NCBI RefSeq assembly: GCF_910592395.1
Contig: NC_088314.1
Coordinates: 16,775,998-16,839,997 of the forward strand
Direction: 5' to 3'
Origin: Lineus longissimus
Lineage: Eukaryota; Nemertea; Pilidiophora; Heteronemertea; Lineidae
DNA: 64,000 nucleotides
Shown here: one piece after another, positions 22,660 through 36,390 of the stretch
How positions within the stretch are numbered: the first letter of the stretch is position 1
Layout: every line of letters starts with the position of its first letter
Position numbers and translations under genes: made by a program
The notes under the pieces: generated by a model
Seen by the model: the letters and a program-made list of their open reading frames with translations, nothing else
Databases searched by the model: none
What the model was told of the DNA's origin: nothing

Positions 22660-23080
22660 AAAGCGTTCTTGTTAAAATGAGCGGAAACGAAAAGTTTACA
22701 GACGGCTAATAGATGCACAGACGGACGGACGCATGGACATCGGTAACACATAATGCCTCCGCAATGCATTACGAATTGTCGGGGGCATAAAAATGAATTT
22801 AATCACAAAAATGGTTCTCCTCGCAATTGACGGAAACCGATTTCAAGCACGCCGCCCTGGTGGCCATATATTGACAATCGGGACGAGCCTGTTTTCGAAA
22901 GGAACCTTCCTTTAGTAAAGGTCAACCCACAAAAATGGTTTCGTGGTTATCGCTAAAAGCGTTCTCCTTAAAATGAGCGAGAAAAAAAAGTTTACAGACG
23001 CCTGACGCCTACCGGCTGACAGACATCGGTAAAACCTAATGCCTCCGCAATGCTTTACGCATTGGCGGGGGCATAAAAAG
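22660..23080 (+). repeat. Two tandem copies of another dispersed repeat
   Basis: Copies at about 22660-22792 and 22956-23080 share AAAGCGTTCT..TTAAAATGAGCG, AAAGTTTACAGACG, GACATCGGTAA and TAATGCCTCCGCAATGC, and both end in CGGGGGCATAAAAA. They are non-coding, with an offset of about 296 bp. Confidence 0.65.
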
Positions 23081-23083
23081 CTG

Positions 23084-23757
23084 CCTATTTCTTTAGAGTC
23101 ACACTCCACCAAAAAACATCGAAACCCCAGTAAAAACAGTAGTAGTAGAAGATTCAGCAGAAAGCATCTAAAATTGTTTGGGTAGACACCAGCGATATAA
23201 ATTAAAACTGACCACATTCGGCATTTAAATCAATCGTTCTAGGAACAAACGTCTTGGCGCCAAAACACGATGTTGGCGAAAATGACATAATATCATGTAA
23301 TATCCAAGGAAGACATCAAGAAGTCGCCTACGGTTGGGCACCTGCAAAAATGTCAGTTGCAGCAGGAACTAGTCTAATCCAGAACGTGTGTAATCCATTT
23401 GTGATTGTGTAATTCACTATGAAATAAATCCTTAATCCAAGGTTTCCGTTTTTTCCATGCACCGACACTGCCTCAAGAACATTCCCGCCTCAATTTTGTT
23501 AAGTCCCTCCCATTGTTGTACTAAACAAATCATAGCCTGGAAAATCAAATTATAAAATTTCATCTATGATGTGATGATAATGTTACTTTGATAACAAATT
23601 AAGTGTATTATAAGAATGCAATGGACAATCAAGTGACATATTTTCGTGTTTCCCAACAAAATCAGTCCAAACAACGATAATAACAAGGGGTTTTATATGG
23701 CGTTTTAAAAGAGCTTTCATTACCCAGCCTATCCATCCAGAAGGTAAGCATTACAAA
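23084..23757. other. Gene-poor stretch
   Basis: No supported gene or repeat. The 101-codon minus-strand frame at 22912-23217 partly overlaps the preceding repeat and is not considered real. Confidence 0.35.
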
Positions 23758-23840
23758 GTGGCACCTGCCGGGTATTGAACCCAGGACCTCCCGATCACAA
23801 TGTTGATGCGCAAACGTTGTGCCACTGCGTTCCTCTGAGC
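23758..23840 (-). repeat. tRNA-derived SINE head
   Basis: The minus strand shows an A-box-like GTGGCACAACG and, about 45 bases later, a good B box (GGTTCAATACC at 23781-23771) within GGAGGTCCTGGGTTCAATAC, a string typical of tRNA-derived SINEs. Acceptor stem pairing is poor, so a functional tRNA is unlikely. Confidence 0.5.
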
Positions 23841-24076
23841 ACAAATTATTTCATATGCCTGAAAATGTACCCATCTCTGTACGTAGGTCTTTTATTGTTT
23901 CATAACTATCCACAGGACAATGCATGAAGTGATTCAAAATTATCTCTAGGCACTGTATTTGGTTGCAGCCGGTCAGTTTAAGCCAATTCGCTTCAAGTTT
24001 CTCGCCTGTCATGTGCTGTACTTTCATGGAGAGATACCATCAATTAGGCTGACCATTTGTCAAATTTCAGACCCAC

Positions 24077-24157
24077 CTCTGGCACACAGACATTCATCAT
24101 GGTTTTCATCTCTGTCTGCGGCAACTCATCCCACAAGAAGTTTATGATGGCCTCCAT
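24077..24157 (-). CDS. Candidate exon C of an MROH1-like HEAT-repeat gene
   Basis: An 81-bp open segment is bounded by a good acceptor (GTTATTTCAG) and donor (GAG|GTGGGT). Its 27 codons start MEAIINFLWDELPQTEMK and continue with MMNVCVPE. This resembles, from memory, an N-terminal part of maestro HEAT-like repeat protein 1. The identity is a tentative by-eye comparison. The reading phase is 0 at both ends. Confidence 0.35.
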
Positions 24158-24298
24158 CTGAAATAACATAACATTTGTAAAATGAAAGGTATCTAATTGC
24201 TGTTTGCTGTGCAAATTGTCCATGACGAAGTCGGAAGATGAACTGATGGAGAAGACATGAATGGTTAAAAGGCAATTTAAAAATTGCATGTTTCTTAC

Positions 24299-24373
24299 CT
24301 CCCAGTCCAAGATTGTTGTAAAGCTCTTCTGGCTTCTTGCGAAAGGTTTCTTTACACATGTTTATCACACACG
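24299..24373 (-). CDS. Candidate exon B of the same possible gene
   Basis: A 75-bp segment lies between TTTTTTTGCAG and GAG|GTAAGAAA. Only one frame is open, reading CVINMCKETFRKKPEELYNN then LGLG. It also resembles the extreme N-terminal HEAT region of MROH1-like proteins. Its phase (1 at both ends) does not join directly to exon C, so an intervening exon is missing, undetected or lost. A pseudogene fragment is possible. Confidence 0.35.
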
Positions 24374-25170
24374 CTGCAAAAAAATAACAATTTGAATCCT
24401 TTGAAAACATTTCGACAATCATATTCATCACGAAACCTTTCTGCGGCAGTCTAAGAGTAGACAATGACAGTCAAACCTTTTTTGCCTTTACATATGTAGC
24501 ACGAGAAGTAAAAAGTTTTATGGACTGAATGATGCAGGAGCTGAGCTTGTGATACATCATACATGTATGAATTTTAAGAAAAGAAGTTTGACCCAGCACA
24601 AAGCCCAACTCAGATGAAAAAAAGATTTATTCTGTTTTAACTCTTTAAATCCTTGAAATTTTTTAGTGTTTCCCAGTATTTCAGCAATTTTCACCCTAAA
24701 AGACCTCCAAATGCCCCCCCCCCATGTACAAGACAGCTAATCAATTTCACTAATATTATTTCATCAATAGATCCCTAAACCGCCCGAAACCAGCCTTAGT
24801 TTTATGATGGCGATGGTGTTGCTTGAGATTAGGTACGTACTGGCAGGCAGCTAGGGAACTAGACAAAAATCAGTGGCCGGATATCGGCCGGTTAGGATCT
24901 AAAGGGTCAAATATCACATGCCAAAAAATGACAAGCAGTTTTAAAAAACTAACGACCGATGCCATGACTTTCAATTCCAAGCGATAACAGATCAATTAAA
25001 TCAAAAATTTGTATTGAAAAAGTTTGACCATCCAGTCCACTCGTTTACACTCCATTATCCATAGTCCAAAAACGATGCGGACAAATAATTTATCATGAAT
25101 GGACTTAACAGCAGTGACAGTATTTTATTGTAAAATAAAAGGCTGTATTAAAATTTTAGTAAATACTTAC

Positions 25171-25242
25171 GGATTTTACATTCTTCAAAACACTGAGTGT
25201 GGGCACGAGTGGCATTAAAAACCCCAGGGTGGCACGGAGGGC
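25171..25242 (-). CDS. Candidate exon A of a HEAT-repeat gene
   Basis: A 72-bp segment sits between GTGGCGTTGCAG and TCC|GTAAGTATTT, a near-consensus donor. Its 24 codons read ALRATLGFLMPLVPTLSVLK then NVKS, like a helix of a HEAT repeat. In MROH1 the similar segment lies after the regions matching exons B and C, yet here it is upstream on the strand. That suggests tandem copies or rearranged remnants. Confidence 0.35.
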
Positions 25243-25248
25243 CTGCAA

Positions 25249-27437
25249 CGCCACATTTAAAAAACATGAGTTACCAAGATTTGGTAACCCAATGCAATCA
25301 TAATCTACAAAACAAAAAGAAATACATGTAAGTGGTAGAATTTGTTTTGCAATTGATTTGAAACTTAAACGATATGTGTTGGAGATGCCGAGCCTCTTTC
25401 ATGCCGTCATGGTGATGCTGGCCGATGCTATTGCGTCCCGTCAATCAAATATCCTTAAAAAAATTGTATTTTGTAAAACATCTTGACAGTGCATCATACT
25501 GTGCACACATGTGCTACCCGCTGACCAACTTTCGAATCGTGGTCTCGAGCCAATGTGCATCCTTTTCTGTGAAGATCTATTGTAAACATGGTTTGTTTTG
25601 GCGAACCTAGGTGGTGCCCGCGTACCTGGCAATGCTGCAAAGGGCCTATAAAAAGACGAATTCGAAGAAGTTTGTTTTGGTGATAACCGATTCCTCTTCT
25701 TCAAAAACAGGCCTATCTGGATGAACACACTCCCTCAAGTGCATGCACACAGTCCCTTCACTGCCACAACCTTCTACCAAAATAACATTGCGCAATATTG
25801 TTTCACCACTACTCCTCGTTATCTCACGAGTTACGTCATTACGTTGATGGACGAATTCGAAGAAGTTTGCACTGACCCTTGAACAAAGGATCGCCGTGTC
25901 TCTCTAGGCATCAATTGTCCGAAGTCGGCTTAATACTAGGCCTTCTGACGTATTCTGAGTGTGCGCATTCGATTTGTTTTGGCACCGATTTCGTCTTCTT
26001 CGAATTCGTCTATTCCCTAAGTGGTGATATAGACCTAGGCCTAGTACCGATATATAGAGTATATACTCCACGATGTGTTGGTAATACAATATCATGATTA
26101 ACGCACACCCATTTTTTTAACAGCCACAGATTTAGACTGAGCTGAGAGTGACACTAGGCTAACACAGACATGATGTAGCCTGTAGCCTGAACGCCTATGC
26201 TGTAGTCTTAAGTCTGCACACAATTTAATGACACACACGCCATGCATTGATTGCATGAATGATGATGTAAGCGGCACACACCAGTGGTACCGGTAGGCCT
26301 ACGCCTACAGCTACGGGTAAGCGTCTTTTTCCCACAGAATCAACGAAAAAAACTTGTTCGTCTTCTACTATACTTTTCCCTAAATCATCCAGACCGTAAA
26401 GCAATAATATTTACCGATTACATGATGGCGAACAGCAATCCCAACGCTATTATTTCGGAACAAATAAAATGAAATGGCACAAATTACTCATGCTAGTATA
26501 ACCGCGGCAAAAGCACGAAAAGCAGCGACAAGACAGTGTCCAAACGCAAGGGAAATCGTCGTTAATTTGTAAAGTACGCCCTCTCGCGGAGGACGACTGA
26601 CCCCGTCTCGGCCATTCCAATGTTAGTGCCCTAACATCCGTCGCGTAACAAATTGAGTTGCGTCTTCTTCAGAAGTCTCTCTTCACTTGACTTTTTCGCT
26701 CAAGGGAGTATTCCTCCTACAAGGCGGGATGAGAGATTTTGGTTGCCCAACCCATGTTAAAGTTGCAAACCCGGTGTAAAAGAAATGCAAGTCCTCCCGG
26801 AATCTAAGTCCGGGCCTTTTGTTAAAGTGAATAGAGTCGCCGAGCTCCTCTGCTGAAGATTATGTAGCTAACCCTAACAAAACCATTAACCACATTCGTT
26901 GACAATACACATCTATTGTATGGGGTCCTGCATTCCTAGGACGTCCATTCCTTTTACACCGGGTCAAACCTCTGTGGAGACAAAACTTTGGGACAAAAAA
27001 TGTATAGCCAACATGGGTACGCAGGAAAGATCAAACAAGTCTGTGATTGTGGATTTCTAAAGTTTATAATTCAAATATAAAAACAAGAGACCCTGGACTT
27101 ATCCTAAGCAACACATTTAACAAAACCCAGGGTCTCGCCATCAAAACTGACCAATTGTCTGTGAACTTGCAGGTCAGTTGACTCTAAAACATGGATAATT
27201 ATATACTGCATCGTGGAAAAATTTTGCAGGCGTTTCAGATTTGTGGTCTTTGTGGTTCAACCAGGTCTGCAACTAAACAGACGCAAATTGTAACATTGTC
27301 CATACATCATGCATTACGGCTCCCAAGTTCTGCAAGATATACTCGCAAAATGAATGCTAAAACAAAGGCAACTGCAAATAAAACCTGCCACAAAATTTTT
27401 CAGGGCTACAATAATAACTATCCTACTGACCTACCCT
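25249..27437. other. Gene-poor stretch with short inverted motifs
   Basis: GACGAATTCGAAGAAG occurs at about 25655 and 25850 and inverted at about 25995-26010, perhaps ends of a small MITE. GAGACCCTGG...CCAGGGTCTC forms an inverted pair at about 27088-27136. No supported gene. Confidence 0.35.
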
Positions 27438-27477
27438 GAATCACAGATGGGCCGAGACATTGGCCCATCTGTGATTC
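27438..27477. other. Perfect 16-bp stem-loop
   Basis: GAATCACAGATGGGCC, an 8-base loop and the exact complement form a strong hairpin. It is not a histone 3' stem-loop and is shorter than a typical microRNA precursor. Its role is unknown; it could be the core of a small inverted-repeat element. Confidence 0.7.
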
Positions 27478-27598
27478 CTTTACAAACTACTGACGTAACA
27501 ATAGAAATCCTTTTTTAAAGCCTAAACATTGGTTTTGTAACGCTTGAAATCCCCCTTAAAAGACGTCTGTCGTCCCAATAGTCCAGATGAAAATTAGA

Positions 27599-30500
27599 AC
27601 AAGAGCTTACATGGTCTAAGGGCAATGCATTAAAGTTATATGATTTTGTTATTTTGCCACTGGCCTCTATTAGTCAGGGTTTTCTTATCTTTTTTTAAAC
27701 AAAACTATTTCCTCTGATATACAGCACAAGTCTACATTATTCACAATTTACATAAATGAAATATAAGATACGTTTATACCTGATGAAATATATGTGGCAA
27801 ATAATAATTTCAAACACACTTCTAAAATGAAAAATGAAATGTACAAATGACAAGTCTTAACCTGCAATTGGAAATTGCCTATATTTCATGCTATGGGAAC
27901 GCCTGTCGTTCAGCATGATGCGAATACATGCCCTGTCACTTGCACGAACCAAAATATGAATGGTTTGGATTAGGTGAATCATGTCAACCAACAAGAGCTT
28001 ACATGGTCTAAGGGCAATGCATTAAAGTGAGAGATTTTGTTATTTTTCCACTGGCCTCTATTAGTCAGGGTTTTCTTATCTTTTTTTAAACAAAACTATT
28101 TCCTCTGATATACAGCACAAGTCTACATTATTCACAATTTACATAAATGAAATATAAGATACATTACGTGATGAAATATATGTGCCAAATAATAATTTCA
28201 AAAACATTTCTAAAATGAAAAATGAAATGTACAAATGAAAAGGCCTAACATGCGATTGGAAATTGCCTATATTTCATGCTATGGGAACGCCTGTCGTTCA
28301 GCATGATGCAAATACATGCCCTGTCACTTGCATGAACCAAAATATGAATAGTTTGGATTAGGTGAATCATGTCAACCAACAAGAGCTTACATGGTCCAAG
28401 GGCAATGCATTAAAGTGAGAGATTTTGTTGTTTTTCCACTGACCTCTATTAGTCAGGGTTTTCTTATCTTTTTTTAAACAAAACTATTTCCTCTGATATA
28501 CAGCATAAGTCTACATTATTCACAATTTACATCAATGAAACATAAGATACATTTATACGTGATGAAATATATGTGCCAAATAATAATTTCAAAAGCATTT
28601 TTAAAATGAAAAATGAAATGTACAAATGAACAGGCATAACCCCCAAATGGAAATTGCCTATATTTCATGCTATGGGAACGCCTGTCGTTCAGCATGATGC
28701 AAATACATGCCCTGTCACTTGCATGAACCAAAATATGAATAGTTTGGATTAGGTGAATCATGTCAACCAACAAGAGCTTACATGGTCCAAGGGCAATGCA
28801 TTAAAGTGAGAGATTTTGTTGTTTTTCCACTGACCTCTATTAGTCAGGGTTTTCTTATCTTTTTTTAAACAAAACTATTTCCTCTGATATACAGCATAAG
28901 TCTACATTATTCACAATTTACATCAATGAAACATAAGATATATAAAGTTATGAAATATATGTGCCAAATAATAATTTCAAAAGCACTTCTAAAATGAAAG
29001 ATGAGATGTACAAATGAAAAGGCCTAACCCGCAATTGGAAAGTACCTATATTTCATGCTATGGGAACGCCTGTCGTTCAGCATGATGCAAATACATGCCC
29101 TGTCACTTGCACGAACCAAAATATGAATGGTTTGGATTAGGTGAATCATGTCAACCAACAAGAGCTTACATGGTCCAAGGGCAATGCATTAAAGTGAGAG
29201 ATTTTGTTATTTTTCCACTGGCCTCTATTAGTCAGGGTTTTCTTATCTTTTTTAAACAAAACTAATTCCTCTGATATACAGCATAAGTCAACATTATTCA
29301 CAATCTACATAAATGAAATTATAAGATATATAAAGTTATGAAATATATGTGCCAAATAATAATTTCAAACACACTTCTAAAATGAAAAATGAAATGTACA
29401 AATGACAAGGCCTAACATGCAATTGGAAATTGCCTATATTTCATGCTATGGGAATCCCTGTCGTTCAGCATGATGCAAATACATGCTCTGTCACTTGCAC
29501 GAACCAAAATATGAATAGTTTGGATTAGGTGAATCATGTCAACCAACAAGAGCTTACATGGTCCAAGGGCAATGCATTAAAGTTATATGATTTTGTTATT
29601 TGGCCACTGGCCTCTATTAGTCAGGGTTTTCTTATCTTTTTTAAACAAAACTATTTCCTCTGATATACAGCATAAGTCTACATTATTCACAATCTACATA
29701 AATGAAATATAAGATATATAAAGTTATTAAATATATGTGCCAAATAATAATTTCAGAAGCACTTCTAAAATGAAAGATGAAATGTACAAATGAAAAGGCC
29801 TAACATGCGATTGTAAATTGCCTATATTTCATGCTATGGGAACGCCTGTCGTTCAGCATGATGCAAATACATGCCCTGTCACTTGCATGAACCAAAATAT
29901 GAATAGTTTGGATTAGGTGAATCATGTCAACCAACAAGAGCTTACATGGTCCAAGGGCAATGCATTAAAGTGAGAGATTTTGTTATTTTTCCACTGGCCT
30001 CTATTAGTCAGGGTTTTCTTATCTTTTTTAAATAAAACTAATTCTTCTCATATACAGCATAAGTCTACATTATTCACAATCTACATAAATGAAATTATAA
30101 GATATATAAAGTTATGAAATATATGTGCGAAATAATAATTTCAAAAGCACTTCTAAAATGAAAGATGAGATGTACAAATGTAAAGGCCTAACCCGCAATT
30201 GTAAATTGCCTATATTTCATGCTATGGGAACGCCTGTCATTCAGCATGATGCGAATACATGCCCTGTCACTTGCATGAACCAAAATATGAATGGTTTGGA
30301 TTAGGTGAATCATATAAACCAACAAGAGCTTACATGGTCCAAGGGCAATGCATTAAAGTTATATGATTTTGTTATTTTGCCACTGGCCTCTAATAGTCAG
30401 GGTTTTCTTATCTTTTTTTAAACAAAACTATTTCCTCTGATATACAGCATAAGTCTACATTATTCACAATCTACATAAATGAAATATAAGATATATAAAG

Positions 30501-33500
30501 TTATTAAATATATGTGCCAAATAATAATTTCAGAAGCACTTCTAAAATGAAAGATGAAATGTACAAATGAAAAGGCCTAACCCGAAATTGGAAATTGCCT
30601 ATATTTCATGCTATGGGAACGCCTGTCGTTCAGCATGATGCAAATACATGCCCTGTCACTTGCATGAACCAAAATATGAATAGTTTGGATTAGGTGAATC
30701 ATGTCAACCAACAAGAGCTTACATGGTCCAAGGGCAATGCATTAAAGTGAGAGATTTTGTTGTTTTTCCACTGACCTCTATTAGTCAGGGTTTTCTTATC
30801 TTTTTTTAAACAAAACTATTTCCTCTGATATACAGCATAAGTCTACATTATTCACAATTTACATCAATGAAACATAAGATATATAAAGTTATGAAATATA
30901 TGTGCCAAATAATAATTTCAAAAGCACTTCTAAAATGAAAGATGAGATGTACAAATGAAAAGGCCTAACCCGCAATTGGAAAGTGCCTATATTTCATGCT
31001 ATGGGAACGCCTGTCGTTCAGCATGATGCAAATACATGCCCTGTCACTTGCACGAACCAAAATATGAATGGTTTGGATTAGGTGAATCATGTCAACCAAC
31101 AAGAGCTTACATGGTCCAAGGGCAATGCACTAAAGTGAGAGATTTTGTTATTTTTCCACTGGCCTCTATTAGTCAGGGTTTTCTTATCTTTTTTAAACAA
31201 AACTAATTCCTCTGATATACAGCATAAGTCTACATTATTCACAATCTACATAAATGAAATTATAAGATATATAAAGTTATGAAATATATGTGCCAAATAA
31301 TAATTTCAGAAGCACTTCTAAACTGAAAAATGAAATGTACAAATGACAAGGCCTATATTTCATGCTATGGGAATCCCTGTCGTTCAGATTGATGCAAATA
31401 CATGCTCTGTCACTTGCACGAACCAAAATATGAATGGTTTGGATTAGGTGAATCATGTCAACCAACAAGAGCTTACATGGTCAAAGGGCAATGCATTAAA
31501 GTGAGAGATTTTGTTATTTTTCCACTGGCCTCTATTAGTCAGGGTTTTCTTATCTTTTTTTAAACAAAACTATTTCCTCTGATATACAACACAAGTCTAC
31601 ATTATTCACAATTTACATCAATGAAATATAAAATACATTTATACGTGATGAAATATATGTGCCAAATAATAATTTCAAAAGCATTTCTAAAAGGAAAATG
31701 AAATGTACAAATGACAAGGCCTAACATGCGATTGGAAATTGCCTATATTTCATGCTATGGGAATCCCTGTCGTTCAGCATGATGCAAATACATGCCCTGT
31801 CACTTGCACGAACCAAAATATTAATGGTTTGGATTAGGTGAATCATGTCAACCAACAAGAGCTTACATGGTCCAAGGGCAATGCATTAAAGTGAGAGATT
31901 TTGTTATTTTTCCACTGGCCTCTATTAGTCAGGGTTTTCTTATCTTTTTTCAGCAAAACTGATTCCTCTGATATACAGCATAAGTTCACAATCTACATCT
32001 TATCTTTAAAAAAAACCCCCCAATTCCTCTGATTTACAGCATAAGTCTACATTATTCACAAGCTACATCAATGAAATATAAGATATATAAAGTGATGAAA
32101 TATATGTGCCAAATAATAATTTCAGAAGCACTTCTAAAATGAAAAATGAAATGTACAAATGAAAAGGCCTAACCCGCAATTGGAAAGTGCCTATATTTCA
32201 TAATATGGGAACGCCTGTCGTTCAGCATGATGCAAATACATGCCCTGTCACTTGCACGAACCAAAATATTAATGGTTTGGATTAGGTGAATCATGTCAAC
32301 CAACAAGAGCTTACATGGTCCAAGGGCAATGCATTAAAGTGAGAGATTTTGTTATTTTTCCACTGGCCTCTATTAGTCAGGGTTTTCTTATCTTTTTTTA
32401 AACAAAACTATTTCCTCTGATATACAGCACGAGTCTACATTATTCACAATTTACATAAATGAAATTATAAGATATATAAAGTTATGAAATATATGTGCCA
32501 AATAATAATTTCAAAAGCACTTCTAAAATGAAAGATGAGATGTACAAATGAAAAGGCCTAACCCGAAATTGGAAATTGCCTATATTTCATGCTATGGGAA
32601 CGCCTGTCGTTCAGCATGATGCGAATACATGCCCTGTCACTTCCATGAACCAAAATATGAATGGTTTGGATTAGGTGAATCATGTCAACCAACAAGAGCT
32701 TACATGGTCCAAGGGCAATGCATTAAAGTTATATGATTTTGTTATTTTGCCACTGGCCTCTATTAGTCAGGGTTTTCTTATCTTTTTTTAAACAAAACTA
32801 TTTCCTCTGATAAACAGCACAAGTCTACATTATTCACAATTTATATAAATGAAATATAAGATACATTTATACCTGATGAAATATATGTGGCAAATAATAA
32901 TTTCAAACACACTTCTAAAATGAAAAATGAAATGTACAAATGACAAGTCTTAACCTGCAATTGGAAATTGCCTATATTTCATGCTTTGGGAACGCCTGTC
33001 GTTCAGCATGATGCGAATACATGCCCTGTCACTTGCACGAACCAAAATATGAATGGTTTGGATTAGGTGAATCATGTCAACCAACAAGAGCTTACATGGT
33101 CCAAGGGCAATGTATTAAAGTGAGAGATTTTGTTATTTTTCCACTGGCTTCTATTAGTCAGGGTTTTCTTATCTTTTTAAATCAAAACTATTTCCTCTGA
33201 AATACAGCACAAGTCTACATTATTCACAATTTACATAAATGAAATATAAGATACATTTATACCTGATGAAATATATGTGCCAAATAATAATTTCAAAAGC
33301 ATTTCTAAAATGAAAAATGAAATGTACAAATGACAAGGCCTAACATGCGATTGGAAATTGCCTATATTTCATGCTATGGGAATCCCTGTCGTTCAGCATG
33401 ATGCAAATACATGCTCTGTCACTTGCACGAACCAAAATATGAATGGTTTGGATTAGGTGAATCATGTCAACCAACAAGAGCTTACATGGTCCAAGGGCTC

Positions 33501-36390
33501 ACTTTAAAAAGTGAGAGATTTTGTTATTTTTCAACTGACCTCTATTAGTCAAGGTTTTCTTATCTTTTTTCAACAAAACTGTTCTCTCTGATATACAGCA
33601 TAAGTTCACAATCTACATCTTATCTTTAACCCCCCCCTCCCCAATTCCTCTGATTTACAGCATAAATCTACATTATTCACAAGCTACATCAATGAAATAT
33701 AAGATATATAAAGTTATGAAATATATGTGCCAAATAATAATTTCATAAGCACTTCTAAAATGAAAAATGAAATGTACAAATGAAAAGGCCTAACCTGCAA
33801 TTGGAAATTGCCTATATTTCATGCTATGGGAACGCCTGTCGTTCAGCATGATGCAAATACATGCCCTGTCACTTGCACAAATCAAAATATGAATGGTTTG
33901 GATTAGGTGAATCATGTCAACCAACAAGAGCTTACATGGTCCAAGAGCAATGCATTAAAGTGAGAGATTTTGTTATTTTTCCACTGACCTCTATTATTCA
34001 GGGTTTTCTTATCTTTTTAAAACAAAACTAATTCCTCTGATATACAGCATAAGTTTACATTATTCACAATCTACATAAATGAAATATAAGATATATAAAG
34101 TTATGAAATATATGTGCCAAATAATAATTTCAAAAGCACTTCTAAAATGAAAGATGAGATGTACAAATGAAAAGGCCTAACCCGAAATTGGAAATTGCCT
34201 ATATTTCATGCTATGGGAACGCCTGTCGTTCAGCATGATGCAAATACATGCCCTGTCACTTGCACGAACCAAAATATGAATGGTTTGGATTAGGTGAATC
34301 ATGTCAACCAACAAGAGCTTACATGGTCCAAGGGCAATGCATTAAAGTTATATGATTTTGTTATTTTTCCACTGGCCTCTATTAGTCAGGGTTTTCTTAT
34401 CTTTTTTAAAACAAAACTATTGCCTCTGATATACAACACAAGTCTACATTATTCACAATTTACATCAATGAAATATAAAATACATTTATACGTGATGAAA
34501 TATATGTGCCAAATAATAATTTCAAAAGCATTTCTAAAACGAAAAATAAAATGTACAAATGACAAGGCCTAACATGCGATTGTAAATTGCCTATATTTCA
34601 TGCTATTGGAATCCCTGTCGTTCAGCATGATGCAAATACATGCCCTGTCACTTGCACGAACCAAAATATGAATGGTTTGGATTAGGTGAATCATGTCAAC
34701 CAACAAGAGCTTACATGGTCCAAGGGCAATGCATTAAAGTTAGAGATTTTGTTGTTTTTCCACTGACCTCTATTAGTCAGGGTTTTCTTATCTTTTTTCA
34801 GCAAAACTGATTCCTCTGATATACAGCATAAGTTCACAATCTACATCTTATCTTTAACCCCCCCCCCTCCCCAATTCCTCTGATTTACAGCATAAGTCTA
34901 CATTATTCACAAGCTACATAAATGAAATATAAGATATATAAAGTGATGAAATATATGTGCCAAATAATAATTTCAGAAGCACTTCTAAAATGAAAAATGA
35001 GATGTACAAATGAAAAGGCCTAACCCGCAATTGGAAAGTGCCTATATTTCATGCTATGGGAACACCTGTCGTTCAGCATGATGCAAATACATGCCCTGTC
35101 ACTTGCACGAACTAAAATATTAATGGTTTGGATTAGGTGAATCATGTCAACCAACAAGAGCTTACATGGTCCAAGGGCAATGCATTAAAGTGAGAGATTT
35201 TGTTATTTTTCCACTGACCTCTATTAGTCAGGGTTTTCTTATCTTTTTTTAAACAAAACTATTTCCTCTGATAAACAGCACGAGTCTACATTATTCAGAA
35301 TTTACATCAATGAAATATAAGATACATTACGTGATGAAATATATGTGCCAAATAATAATTTCAAAAGCATTTCTAAAATGAAAAATGAAATGTACAAATG
35401 ACAAGGCCTAACCTGCAATTGGAAATTGCCTATATTTCATGCTATGGGAACGCCTGTCGTTCAGCATGATGCGAATACATGCCCTGTCACTTGCATGAAC
35501 CAAAATATTAATGGTTTGGATTAGGTGAATCATGTCAACCAACAAGAGCTTACATGGTCCAAGGGCAATGCATTAAAGTGAGAGATTTTGTTATTTTTCC
35601 ACTGGCCTCTATTAGTCAGGGTTTTCTTATCTTTTTTAAACAAAACTAATTCCTCTGATATACAGCATAAATCTACATTATTCACAATCTACATAAATGA
35701 AATTATAAGATATATAAAGTTATGAAATATATGTGCCAAATAATAATTTCAAAAGCACTTCTAAAATGAAAGATGAGATGTACAAATGAAAAGGCCTAAC
35801 CCGCAATTGGAAATTGCCTATATTTCATGCTATGGGAACGCCTGTCGTTCAGCATGATGCAAATACATGCCCTGTCACTTGCACGAACCAAAATATGAAT
35901 GGTTTGGATTAGGTGAATCATGTCAACCAACAAGAGCTTACATGGTCCAAGGGCAATGCATTAAAGTGAGAGATTTTGTTATTTTGTTATTTTCCACTGG
36001 CCTCTATTAGTCAGGGTTTTCTTATCTTTTTTTAAACAAAACGAATTCCTCTGATATACAGCATAAGTCTACATTATTCACAGGCTACATAAATGAAATA
36101 TAAGATATATAAAGTGATGAAATATATGTGCCAAATAATAATTTCAAAAGCATTTCTAAAATGAAAAATGAAATGTACAAGTGATTGAAAAGACCCAACA
36201 TGCAATCGGAAAGTGCCTATATTTCATGCTATGGGAACGCCTGTAGTTCAGCATGATGCGAATACATGCCCTGTCACTTTCAGGAACCAAAATATGAATG
36301 GTTTGTATTAGGTGAATCATGTTAACCAACAAGAGCTTACATGGTCTAAGGGCAATGTATTAGAGTGAGAGATTTTGTTGTCATACCAGA
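27599..36390 (+). repeat. AT-rich satellite, modal unit 389 bp, about 22.5 copies
   Basis: Units start with AACAAGAGCTTACATGG at 27599, 27990, 28379, 28769, 29158, 29545, 29933, 30321, 30710, 31099, 31464, 31854, 32302, 32691, 33083, 33473, 33923, 34310, 34702, 35153, 35541, 35929 and 36329 (partial). Spacing is 387-392 bp, except 365 for unit 10, 448-451 for units 12, 16 and 19, and 400 for unit 22. The three long units share an insertion of about 60 bp that duplicates the TTCCTCTGAT..ACAGCATAAG region around a C-rich or C/A tract. Conserved blocks include CCTCTATTAGTCAGGGTTTTC and GCCTATATTTCATGCTATGG. Short open frames inside are repeat shadows. Confidence 0.95.

Noticed and set aside
25505-25570. 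tRNA-like string with TTCGAA near CTCGAGACC
   Set aside because: Spacing and box sequences do not fit A and B boxes; evidence too weak.
28516-34572. 85-92 codon frames in the 389-bp satellite
   Set aside because: Present only in some units and destroyed by small indels in others; no coding signal.
27599-36390. Regular array considered as CRISPR
   Set aside because: Units of 389 bp with no repeat/spacer alternation, in a spliced eukaryotic genome; it is a satellite.
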